Positions 7,923-15,253 of a stretch of 64,000 nt of DNA are shown in pieces. This DNA comes from Conexibacter sp. CPCC 206217 (GTDB lineage: Bacteria; Actinomycetota; Thermoleophilia; Solirubrobacterales; Solirubrobacteraceae), in NCBI RefSeq assembly GCF_030646165.1, contig NZ_JAUTDO010000007.1:1-64000 (forward strand). Reading direction: 5' to 3'. The notes below the pieces were generated by a model that made no database searches, was not told where the DNA came from, and saw nothing but the letters and a program-made list of their open reading frames with translations. The stretch's first letter is position 1. Each line of letters begins with the position of its first letter. A program made the position numbers and the translations under genes.

Positions 7923-9049
7923 GCGTCGCGCCGGCGAGACGGATCGTCGTCGCCGGCGGCGGCGTCGGCGCGATCGAGGCGCTGCTGGCGCTGCACCGCC
8001 TGCTCGCCGGCGCGGTCGAGTTGACGCTGCTCGCGCCCGAGCGGGCGTTCGTCTACCGCCCGCTCGCGGTCGCCGAGCCGTTCACGGGCGCCGCGCCGCC
8101 GTCGCTGCCGCTGGCCGAGATCGCCGCCGAGCACGGCGCGGCGTTCGTCCACGACGCGCTTGAGGAGGTCGACCCGCAGCATCGCATCGTGACGACGCGC
8201 GACGGCGCGCGGCTGCCGTACGACGCGCTGGTGCTCGCGCTCGGCGCCCGTCCGCAGCCGGTGCCGCGCGGCGCGATCCGCTTCGGCGACCCGCGCGACG
8301 TCCCGGCGGTGGCCGCGGTGGTCGAGGGCGTGCGCGCCGGCCGTGTCCGGCGCATCGCGCTGACGGCCGCGGGCGGGGAGGGCTGGACGCTGCCGCTGTA
8401 CGAGCTGGCGCTCGGCCTGGCCGCGGAGCACGACCGCCAGGGCCGCGCGCCGGCCGTCTTCGTCGTCACGCCGGAGGAACAGCCGCTCGGCGTCTTCGGC
8501 GCCGACGCTGCGCAGCGCGTGACGGAGCTGCTCGACGAGCACGGGGTGCAGGTGCTGACCGCAGGGGTCGTCGAGCGCTTCGACGAGGGCGTCCTGTGGA
8601 TCGAGTTCGAGGGTGCGCTGGACGTCGACGCGGCGATCGCGCTGCCGCGGCTGCACGGCCCCGCGCCGTTCGGGATCGTCCACGACGGCGCCGGCTTCGT
8701 GCCGGTCGACGAGCACAGCCGCGCGCGCGGCCAGCAGCACGTCTACGCCGTCGGCGACATGTGCGCCGATCCCGTCAAGCAGGGCGGGCTCGCCGCGCAG
8801 CGGGCGGACGCCGCGGCCGCGCACATCGCCTGGCGCCATGGCGCGGCGCCCGCGCCCGCGCCGTTTCACCCGATCCTGCGCTCCGTGCTGCTGACCGGAG
8901 GGCGGCCCCGCTACCTGCGCGCCGACCTGACCGGTGCCGCGCCCGAGGACGGCGTCTTCGAGCAGCCGCCATGGTGGCCGCCCGCGAAGATCGCCGCTCG
9001 CGAGCTGGCGCCGTACCTCGCTGAGCGGCTGCTCGAACGGAGCGCGTAG
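7919..9049 (+). CDS. FAD/NAD(P)-dependent oxidoreductase (sulfide:quinone reductase / NDH-2-like)
   Basis: The 376-residue protein opens with an FAD-binding GGGVGAIEA motif near residues 14-22 and contains YDALVLALGARPQPVP near 100 and a second FAD motif, YAVGDMCADPVKQGGLAAQ, near 280. This pattern fits the SQR and NDH-2 branch of the two-dinucleotide-binding flavoprotein family. The redox Cys residues expected in true sulfide:quinone reductases are not obvious; only the Cys in GDMCAD is seen. A quinone- or NAD-linked oxidoreductase of unknown substrate is the safest call. It is translationally coupled to the stress protein upstream. Confidence 0.8.
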   Translation: MSVAPARRIVVAGGGVGAIEALLALHRLLAGAVELTLLAPERAFVYRPLAVAEPFTGAAPPSLPLAEIAAEHGAAFVHDALEEVDPQHRIVTTRDGARLPYDALVLALGARPQPVPRGAIRFGDPRDVPAVAAVVEGVRAGRVRRIALTAAGGEGWTLPLYELALGLAAEHDRQGRAPAVFVVTPEEQPLGVFGADAAQRVTELLDEHGVQVLTAGVVERFDEGVLWIEFEGALDVDAAIALPRLHGPAPFGIVHDGAGFVPVDEHSRARGQQHVYAVGDMCADPVKQGGLAAQRADAAAAHIAWRHGAAPAPAPFHPILRSVLLTGGRPRYLRADLTGAAPEDGVFEQPPWWPPAKIAARELAPYLAERLLERSA

Positions 9050-9078
9050 CGGCTTGCGAGCGGCTCCCCGAGCTGCGT

Positions 9079-9144
9079 GCGTACTTTCGCGCAACAGCCA
9101 TGCGGGCCAGTGCCGAAGACTGCGCCACCGCGTCGGCGTAGCGT
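9079..9144 (+). promoter_or_regulatory. Box-and-TAGCGT promoter of the PEP-synthase-like gene
   Basis: GCGTACTTTCGCGCA (9079-9093) is a looser copy of the box, and TAGCGT at 9139-9144 follows at exactly 60 bases. The hexamer context GGCGTAGCGT is almost identical to that at 6881. Confidence 0.45.
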
Positions 9145-9211
9145 GCTTCTCAACCTCTTCCCACGCGCCGCGGCCGACCGATCGGCGCGGCGTGTGACGA
9201 CACCGGAGCCG

Positions 9212-9871
9212 ATGACGATGACCCTGATCCGCGCCGCCGAACCGAACGACCCCAACTGCTCCTCCCACGTCCGCAAGGCGATGCCGGGAGATCCGCTCGA
9301 GCAGCCCACGTCGACCCGCCCGCTCTCGCAGCTGTCGTTCGCCGACGGGGCCTTCGCCGGTGGCCTCGGAGCGCGACTGAGCGAGCGCGCGCGCACCGGC
9401 ATCGACCGGACGCCCGGCTTCGTCGTCGGCACGCCGGCATACGCCGCGCTGTGCGATGCGGGCGACCTGAGCCGGCGGCTCGCCGCCGCGCTCGCCGATG
9501 TATGCATCGAGGAGCCCGAGCGGCTGATGGCGGCCGCGGCCGTCGCCCGCAGCCTGATCGCGTGCGAGCCGACTCCGAGCTGGATCGACGCCGAGATCCA
9601 TCAGGCGTACCACGCGTTGACACCGAGCGCTGCCGAAGGCGCCCGCGTCACCGTAAGCGCCTCGTTCGTCGAGCACGAGCTGTCAGACCTGGAGCCCGGC
9701 AACGACGACGTCGCCTGTGACGTCCAGGGCACCGGCGCGGTCATCCAAGCCGTCCGGCACTGCTGGTCGGCGCTCTACGATCCGCGGCGCGTCTACGAAC
9801 GCGCCAAGCTCGGCCTGCCGCAGCTCGGCCTCGACGTCGCGGTCGTCGTGCAGCTGCAGGCCGAGAGGTAG
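9212..9871 (+). CDS. Shortened PEP synthase / pyruvate-phosphate dikinase N-terminal-like protein
   Basis: This 219-residue protein aligns by eye to the N-terminal ATP-grasp part of PEP synthase: GARLSERARTGIDRTPGFVV resembles the entry motif, and AVRHCWSALYDPRRVYERAK plus LDVAVVVQLQ resemble the region after the nucleotide loop. Full enzymes are about 800 residues and carry a swivelling His domain and a PEP domain; none follows here, since a strong terminator stands directly after the stop. The usual VRSSATAED motif is replaced by VSASFVEHELSDLEPG, so catalysis is unlikely. ATG 9212 is chosen over upstream in-frame codons because those precede the proposed promoter. PEP-synthase genes are common in DosR-type clusters; this copy may be regulatory or decaying. 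Confidence 0.6.
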   Translation: MTMTLIRAAEPNDPNCSSHVRKAMPGDPLEQPTSTRPLSQLSFADGAFAGGLGARLSERARTGIDRTPGFVVGTPAYAALCDAGDLSRRLAAALADVCIEEPERLMAAAAVARSLIACEPTPSWIDAEIHQAYHALTPSAAEGARVTVSASFVEHELSDLEPGNDDVACDVQGTGAVIQAVRHCWSALYDPRRVYERAKLGLPQLGLDVAVVVQLQAER

Positions 9872-9903
9872 CCGCCGCCCAGCACATGCCTCCTGGGCGG
9901 CGG
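9872..9903. terminator. Bidirectional hairpin terminator
   Basis: A perfect 11-bp stem (CCGCCGCCCAG at 9872-9882 with CTGGGCGGCGG at 9893-9903) and a 10-base loop lie between convergent genes. No T run follows, as is usual in high-GC actinobacteria. It separates the stress block from the catabolic island. Confidence 0.75.
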
Positions 9904-9938
9904 GGCTCGGACCTACAAGCCCGGCACGACGCGCGGCA

Positions 9939-11207
9939 TCAGGCCCGCTGCGTCGTCATGTTGAGCGTTCTGATCCCGCGCATCGTGCCGAAGTCGACGT
10001 AGTCGATCTGGTCCTCCGTCACCTCGTAGGCGGAGAACCAGTCGAGGAATCTGTTCATCACGGTCGTCGCCTCCAGGCGCGCGAGCATCGCGCCGATGCA
10101 GAGGTGCATCCCCTGCGAGAAGCCGAGATGGCGGATGTCGCGGCGCTCGAAGTCGACGGTGTCGGGGTCTGGGAACTGCTCCGGGTCGCGGTTGGCGCCC
10201 GGCACCGAGGTCCAGACGACGTCGCCGACCGGGACCTCGTAGCCGTCGAGCTGCAGCGGTCTCTCCATCACCAGCCGCGGCTGCGCGTAGTGGACGGGAC
10301 CGGAGTGGCGGATCATCTCCTCCAGCGCATCTGGCATCAGCGCGCGGTCGGCCCGCAGCTTCGCCTGCTCGGCGGGGAAGCGCGAGAGCGTGTAGGCGGC
10401 GCTGGTGACGAGCTGCGTCGTCGTGTCCGAGCCGGCCGACAGCGCGAAGATCGCGAGCGCGATCAGCTCCTCCGAGCTGAGCACCGCCTCGTCGCCCTCG
10501 GAGGCGCGGATCATGACGCTCAGCAGGTCGTGCTCGCCGGGTGCCTTGCGACGCTCGGCCACCAGCCCCGTCATGTAGTCGCGCAGGCCGACGAACGCCA
10601 GCTCGATGTCCTTCGCGTCGTCCTCGTTGACGACAGCTCCGGTCGCAGGCGCGCTGCGGCGCGTCCAGTCGCGGAAGATCGGCACGTCCTCGCGCGGCAC
10701 GCCGAGCACGCTGCACATCACCGCGACCGGGATGTGGTCGGCGAAGTCGTTCATGAAGTCGAACGAGCCCATCTCGGCGCATCTCGCCAGCACGTCGTCG
10801 ACGAGCGCGTCCAGTTCCGGCTGGCGGTGGACGACCGCCTGGCGCGTGAAAGCGCCGCGCATCAGCCGCCGCTGACGCATCGTGTCAACCGGATCCTCGA
10901 AGTAGAGCATCGTCGGCGCCATCAACTGGGCGGCGACCACGCCGGCCGCCGCGTCGGCGCGCATGCGGAAGCCGAGGTCCATCGTCGGGTGACGCAGCGT
11001 CGCGAGACAGTCGCGATAGCGCGTCACCACCGTGACGCCGTGTCTGCTCTTGAAGATCGGCGCCTGATCGCGCAGCGCGCGATACATCTCCCACGGTGTG
11101 TCGTCGCCGGGAAGCGCAAGCGGCGCGCGATGCATCATCGCGTCGACGATGTCCTCGGGATCGCTCAGGTCGACGGCTTCCGCGAGCGCAGGGATCGTCG
11201 TGCTCAT
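9939..11207 (-). CDS. Cytochrome P450 (class I, soluble)
   Basis: At 422 residues this is a typical bacterial P450. The I-helix oxygen-activation motif AGSDTT lies at 258-263, the K-helix ExxR at 297-300, and the heme-ligand Cys at 370 in GFSQGMHLCIG. It would hydroxylate a small hydrophobic substrate using electrons from a ferredoxin. It lies downstream of the 2Fe-2S ferredoxin and reductase genes on the same strand but has its own promoter region with a palindromic operator (11240-11256). It is about as similar to the P450s at 14021 and 19330 as they are to other family members at the N-terminus, and shares the HLGF(S/A)QGMH heme signature. Substrate unknown. Confidence 0.92.
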   Translation of the reverse strand: MSTTIPALAEAVDLSDPEDIVDAMMHRAPLALPGDDTPWEMYRALRDQAPIFKSRHGVTVVTRYRDCLATLRHPTMDLGFRMRADAAAGVVAAQLMAPTMLYFEDPVDTMRQRRLMRGAFTRQAVVHRQPELDALVDDVLARCAEMGSFDFMNDFADHIPVAVMCSVLGVPREDVPIFRDWTRRSAPATGAVVNEDDAKDIELAFVGLRDYMTGLVAERRKAPGEHDLLSVMIRASEGDEAVLSSEELIALAIFALSAGSDTTTQLVTSAAYTLSRFPAEQAKLRADRALMPDALEEMIRHSGPVHYAQPRLVMERPLQLDGYEVPVGDVVWTSVPGANRDPEQFPDPDTVDFERRDIRHLGFSQGMHLCIGAMLARLEATTVMNRFLDWFSAYEVTEDQIDYVDFGTMRGIRTLNMTTQRA

Positions 11208-11239
11208 TCGGTCGGTTCCTCTCCTCGACGTTGGTATTC

Positions 11240-11256
11240 AGGATAACAGTTATCCT
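11240..11256. promoter_or_regulatory. Palindromic operator AGGATAACAGTTATCCT
   Basis: This is a perfect 17-bp palindrome (8-bp arms around A), strikingly AT-rich for the region, 33 bases upstream of the P450 start. It is the most symmetrical of the related (G/A)TTAT elements found through the island. Confidence 0.65.
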
Positions 11257-11318
11257 GGGCCGCGTCGAGGGTCTCAGACGACTCCCGACGCGTCATCTCA
11301 CAGCCGTTGGCGCTGGTG

Positions 11319-11642
11319 TCAGGTCTGGCGCTCGGGCAGTCGCACGACCAGCCCGTCGATCGCGTCGGAGACACGCAGCTGGCACGACAGCCGGCTCGTC
11401 GGCTGCCGCGGCAGGACCGTCTCGTCGAGCATCGCGTCCTCGTCGTCGTCGGCCTCGGGGATCCGCTCGGCCCACGCTTCGTCGACGTAGACGTGACAGG
11501 TCGCGCACTGCATGTTGCCGCCGCACTCCGCGACGATCTCGGGCACTTCGCCGGCGACCGCGGTCTCCATCACCGAGTCGCCGACGACGCCGTCGAGCGT
11601 CGTCGTGCGCGCGTCCGGGTGGACGTAGGTGATCTTCGGCAT
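11319..11642 (-). CDS. 2Fe-2S ferredoxin (adrenodoxin/putidaredoxin type)
   Basis: The 107-residue protein has the four cluster ligands Cys40, Cys46, Cys49 and Cys87 in the pattern ECGGNMQCATCHVYV and SRLSCQL. This spacing is that of vertebrate-type ferredoxins that feed P450s. It starts MPKITYVHPD with ATG at 11642. It follows the FprA-type reductase with two bases between them, so reductase and ferredoxin form one unit and probably serve the P450 at 9939 and perhaps those at 14021 and 19330. Confidence 0.93.
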   Translation of the reverse strand: MPKITYVHPDARTTTLDGVVGDSVMETAVAGEVPEIVAECGGNMQCATCHVYVDEAWAERIPEADDDEDAMLDETVLPRQPTSRLSCQLRVSDAIDGLVVRLPERQT

Positions 11643-11644
11643 CG

Positions 11645-13033
11645 TCAGTCCTCTCCGCTCTTGCGCTGTCCGGCGAGCTGCAGGAAGCGCTCCTGCCGCA
11701 CGACCTTCACGCGCGGGCGTCCGGCCGGCGCGCCCGCCTCGCGCTCGTGCGCGTCGATCAGCTCCCAGCCGGCGTAGTCGACGACGTCCGGGTTGCGCGC
11801 GTGCAGCAGGTCGAGCAGCTCTTGTGCGCCGGCCTGCGGCGTCGGCAGTAGGCCGGCGGCGTGGTCGGCGAGCAGCTCGGTGACCGTCTCCTGGGCGCAC
11901 TTCTTGTTCGTCCCGATGATCCCCGACGGCCCGCGCTTGATCCAGCCGGCGGTGTAGGCGCCCGCAACCGGCGCGCCGCTGGCGGGGTCGACGACGCGGC
12001 CGCGCTCGTTGGCGATCGTCGCGCGCCGCTCGTCGAAGGGGAGACCGGGGACCGGCTCGCCGCGGTAGCCGACCGAGCGCAGCACGAGCCCGGCCGCGAG
12101 CGTCTCCTCCCAGCCGATCGGTTGCGCGCGCTGCTGCGCGTCGAGCGCGTTGCGGCTGATCCGCACGCCCTCGACGCGCCCGTCGCCGACGATCTCCAGC
12201 GGCGAGGCGAGGAAGCGCAGCTCGATCCGCTTGCGCCGGCCCTGCGGCACGCGACCGGCCAGCTCACGCAGCAGGGCGACGTTTCTGCGCGCCGTCTCGG
12301 AGGCCGCGTCGGAGTCGAGCCAGGCGGCGCTGGCCGGGTCGAGCGCCAGCTCCTCGGGGCGCACGATCAGGTCGACGTCCGCGAGCGCGCCGAGCTCCTC
12401 CAGCTCGGGATCGGTGAAGGCCGCCTGCGCGGGACCGCGGCGGCCGAGCACGACGACCTCTTCGACGGCCGAGCGGCCGAGCAGCTCCAGCGCGTGATCG
12501 GCGACGTCGGTGACGCCGAGCGCCTCGCGGCCGAGCACGAGCATCCGCGCGACGTCGAGCGCGACGTTGCCGTTGCCGACGACGACCGCGCGTCTGCACG
12601 AGAGGTCGGGATCGAGGTCGGCGTAGTCCGGGTGGCCGTTGTACCAGCCGACGAACGCGGTCGCCGCGAGCGAGCCGGGCAGCTCCTCGCCGGGGATGCC
12701 CAGACGCCGATCTGCGGGCGCGCCGACCGCGTAGAGGACGGCATGGCAGTGCGCGGCCAGCTCGGCGTGCGAGACGTCGCGGCCGACGGTGACGTTGCCG
12801 TGGAAGCGGAAGCCCGGCTGGCTCGCGGTCTTCTCGAAGACGCGCGTGACCGCCTTGATGTTCGGGTGGTCGGGGGCGACGCCGGCGCGCACGAGCCCCC
12901 ACGGCGTCGGCAGCCGGTCGAACATCTCGACCTCGGCTCCGGGCAGCGCTCTCAGCAGCTGTCCGGCGGCGTAGAAGCCGGCCGGACCCGATCCGACGAC
13001 GGCGACGCGCAGCGGGGCGACAGGGCGCTCCAT
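11645..13033 (-). CDS. fprA: Ferredoxin-NADP+ reductase, FprA / adrenodoxin reductase type
   Basis: This 462-residue flavoprotein starts with the FAD motif VAVVGSGPAGFYAAGQLL, followed by RLPTPWGLVRAGVAPDHP, a hallmark of the adrenodoxin-reductase family. The NADP-binding stretch is VVVGNGNVALDVARML. Near the C-terminus GWIKRGPSGIIGTNKKCA completes the family signature. It passes electrons from NADPH to ferredoxin. It is the first gene of the minus-strand unit with ferredoxin, and its promoter region carries one of the shared AT-rich elements (13056-13074). A good ribosome site (GAGGAGG) precedes the ATG. Confidence 0.93.
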   Translation of the reverse strand: MERPVAPLRVAVVGSGPAGFYAAGQLLRALPGAEVEMFDRLPTPWGLVRAGVAPDHPNIKAVTRVFEKTASQPGFRFHGNVTVGRDVSHAELAAHCHAVLYAVGAPADRRLGIPGEELPGSLAATAFVGWYNGHPDYADLDPDLSCRRAVVVGNGNVALDVARMLVLGREALGVTDVADHALELLGRSAVEEVVVLGRRGPAQAAFTDPELEELGALADVDLIVRPEELALDPASAAWLDSDAASETARRNVALLRELAGRVPQGRRKRIELRFLASPLEIVGDGRVEGVRISRNALDAQQRAQPIGWEETLAAGLVLRSVGYRGEPVPGLPFDERRATIANERGRVVDPASGAPVAGAYTAGWIKRGPSGIIGTNKKCAQETVTELLADHAAGLLPTPQAGAQELLDLLHARNPDVVDYAGWELIDAHEREAGAPAGRPRVKVVRQERFLQLAGQRKSGED

Positions 13034-13055
13034 CTCAGCGTTTCCTCCTCAATTA

Positions 13056-13074
13056 CCTGATAACCAATACTAGG
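13056..13074. promoter_or_regulatory. AT-rich operator-like element before fprA
   Basis: The minus strand reads CCTAGTATTGGTTATCAGG. ATTGGTTAT is identical to the element at 37236-37256, and the outer CCT/AGG arms are inverted. It sits 23 bases upstream of fprA and also faces the promoter of the divergent gene at 13191. Confidence 0.5.
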
Positions 13075-13136
13075 TTTGTGGCCTGTCAGGTGTATCACAC
13101 CGCCGCCCGGAGCGGGAGGTGCGATGAGGGAAATCA

Positions 13137-13164
13137 TTGACATTCATGCGAAGGGTAATAGGCT
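13137..13164 (+). promoter_or_regulatory. Sigma70-type promoter of the ADC/P450 operon
   Basis: TTGACA at 13137-13142 and TAGGCT at 13159-13164 are 16 bases apart. The start codon at 13191 follows with an AAGGAGAG ribosome site. Confidence 0.6.
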
Positions 13165-13190
13165 CTCGTCCGAGCCATCGAAGGAGAGCG

Positions 13191-14024
13191 ATGTCCAGCC
13201 TTTACCGCATGCCCGTGGGCTTTGGCCCCTCCCTGGGTCCGCGGCAGGGACCCGACGGGAAGCGCTTCACGGGGGAGGTCTCGCGCTCGACGCTGATGTC
13301 GAACGCGTTCGTGACCGAACCCGCGGCGCTCGCCGCTGTGCTGCCCGCCGGCTTCCGCCCCGCGGAGGTCCCGCTCGTCACCGTGCGGATGCACTACAAC
13401 CACAACATGCCGTGGCTGGCCGGCCGCGCCTACCACTTCGTCGAGGTCGACTTCGCGGTCGTCTTCGAGGGCGAGCGCGACCGTGTCGAGGGCGACTTCG
13501 TCGCCGTGATGTGGGAGAACATGGCCGACCCGATCATCGTCGGGCGCGAGGAGTGCGGTCACCCGAAGCTGTTCGCCGACATCCCCGACCCGATCGCGCA
13601 CGGCGGGTCGAGCTACGGCTCGGCGTCCTGGGAGGGATTCAGATTCCTCGACATGACGTGGGAGGGGCTGGAGCTGACCGCATTCCCCGACGGCATCGAG
13701 CGCGACAGCGAGGCGACGACGAACGCCGGCGGGCGACCGCGCTTCAACTACCAGTACCAACCGAGCACGGCGGGCCTGGAGCAGGCCGACATCGCGCGCG
13801 TCGTGATGTTCCCGCCCGGCCAGAGCGAGCAGCGCGTGCTGCAGACGTGGAGCGGCGAGGGCCGCTGCGCCTTCACGCCCGCGCGCTGGGAGGACCTGCC
13901 GACCTTCGCCCAGATCGTCAACGCGCTGCACGCGCTGCCGGTCGCCGAGTGGCGCCCCGCGCAGATGGTCCACGTCGCGCGCGGCTTCAACGACCTGCGC
14001 GACACGATGCAGGTGCTCGCATGA
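13191..14024 (+). CDS. Acetoacetate decarboxylase-fold protein
   Basis: The 277-residue protein matches the acetoacetate decarboxylase superfamily through VEGDFVAVMWENMADPIIVG and GREECGHPKLFADIP. In true decarboxylases this motif carries two adjacent lysines (PKK), the first forming a Schiff base. Here only Lys126 remains, followed by Leu, so a simple acetoacetate decarboxylase role is doubtful; hydratase or aldolase-like members of the fold are alternatives. ATG 13191 has a clear AAGGAGAG site; longer in-frame starts overlap the promoter. The stop overlaps the P450 start by four bases. A paralogue lies at 16487. Confidence 0.8.
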   Translation: MSSLYRMPVGFGPSLGPRQGPDGKRFTGEVSRSTLMSNAFVTEPAALAAVLPAGFRPAEVPLVTVRMHYNHNMPWLAGRAYHFVEVDFAVVFEGERDRVEGDFVAVMWENMADPIIVGREECGHPKLFADIPDPIAHGGSSYGSASWEGFRFLDMTWEGLELTAFPDGIERDSEATTNAGGRPRFNYQYQPSTAGLEQADIARVVMFPPGQSEQRVLQTWSGEGRCAFTPARWEDLPTFAQIVNALHALPVAEWRPAQMVHVARGFNDLRDTMQVLA

Positions 14025-15253
14025 CCGTGGCGCCGCCGCAGCCCGACCTGCGCGATCCCGAGGCGGTCGTGGACGTGCTGCTGCACGGCCAGCCGCTGGC
14101 GCGCGACGACGTCTTCGAGCTGTACGCCGCCGTCCGCCGCGAGGCGCCGTTGTTCCGCAGCGAGCACGGCATGTGGGTGATCAGCCGCTTTCAGGACGTG
14201 CACAGAGCGCTGCGCTTCGCCGGCGCGAGCACCGGCGCGACCTCGCGCTCGGACCCGCGCTACGCGACCAGCCCGACGCTGCAGACGTTCGCCGAGTCGA
14301 TGCTCCACTTCGACGAGCCGGCCGACCACGCGCGCCAGCGGCGGTTGGTGCGCCAGGCGTTCACGCAGCAGACGGTGCAGGGGCTGCGCCCGTTCGTCGA
14401 GGGCCTGGTCGGCCAGCTGCTCGACGAATGCGCCGAACGCGGTGAGTTCGACGCGATCGCCGACTACGCGGATCGCATCCCGGTCGCCGTGATCTGCCAC
14501 ATGCTCGGGGTGCCGGCCGCTGACGTCGAGGTCTTCCACGAGTGGAACTTCGCGATCACCTCGACCAGCGCCGCCTCGGTGCCGCCGGAGCGAATGGCGG
14601 CCGCCGACGCGGCGATGCTGAAGCTGCGCGCCTACATCACCGACCTGCTCGACGCGCGCCGCTCGACACCGTCGGACGACCTGCTCAGCAAGCTGATCAC
14701 CGCACGCGACGAGGACGACCAGCTGAGCGATTCGGAGACGATCGCGCTCGCGGTGCTGCTGCTGGCGGCAGGCTCGGACACGACGACCGCCTTCCTCGGC
14801 GCCGCGCTCGCGGCGCTCTACGAGCATCCCGACCAGCTCGCGCTGCTGCGCGCCGAGCCCGCGCGGATCCGCGGCTCGGTCGAGGAGCTGATGCGCTATG
14901 CGGCGCCGGTCCACTTCGGCATCACGCGCCTCACGAGAGCGCCGCTGCAACTCGGCGGCGTCGAGATCCCGGCCGGGGAGCGGCTGTGGACGCTGCTCGC
15001 AGGCGCCAATCGCGACCCGGACGAGTTCGAACGGCCCGAGCAGCTCGACCTGACGCGCGAGCACGTCCGTCACCTCGGCTTCGCGCAGGGCATGCACATG
15101 TGCCTCGGCGCGATGCTCGCGCGGATGGAGACCGGCACCGCGCTGGAAGGGCTGCTGCTGCGCTTCCCGCGCCTGCAGCTGCGCGAGTCGTCGACCCCGT
15201 GGTACGACCACGGCAACCTGCGCGGCGTGCGCCGCCTGGCGGTCGCCGGGTGA
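14021..15253 (+). CDS. Cytochrome P450
   Basis: This is a 410-residue soluble P450. AGSDTT is at 250-255, ExxR at 289-292 and the heme Cys at 361 in GFAQGMHMCLG. It is clearly the closest relative of the P450 at 19330: both share GQPLA, the block around QAFT-QTVQGLR, and APVHFGI. The start lies inside the stop of the ADC-fold gene, and the next regulator starts inside its own stop. Tight coupling to a decarboxylase-fold protein suggests consecutive steps on one substrate. Confidence 0.93.
   Translation: MTVAPPQPDLRDPEAVVDVLLHGQPLARDDVFELYAAVRREAPLFRSEHGMWVISRFQDVHRALRFAGASTGATSRSDPRYATSPTLQTFAESMLHFDEPADHARQRRLVRQAFTQQTVQGLRPFVEGLVGQLLDECAERGEFDAIADYADRIPVAVICHMLGVPAADVEVFHEWNFAITSTSAASVPPERMAAADAAMLKLRAYITDLLDARRSTPSDDLLSKLITARDEDDQLSDSETIALAVLLLAAGSDTTTAFLGAALAALYEHPDQLALLRAEPARIRGSVEELMRYAAPVHFGITRLTRAPLQLGGVEIPAGERLWTLLAGANRDPDEFERPEQLDLTREHVRHLGFAQGMHMCLGAMLARMETGTALEGLLLRFPRLQLRESSTPWYDHGNLRGVRRLAVAG

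Noticed and set aside
13191..14024. Naming the ADC-fold protein as acetoacetate decarboxylase (adc)
   Set aside because: The second lysine of the catalytic pair is absent and there is no solvent-production context.
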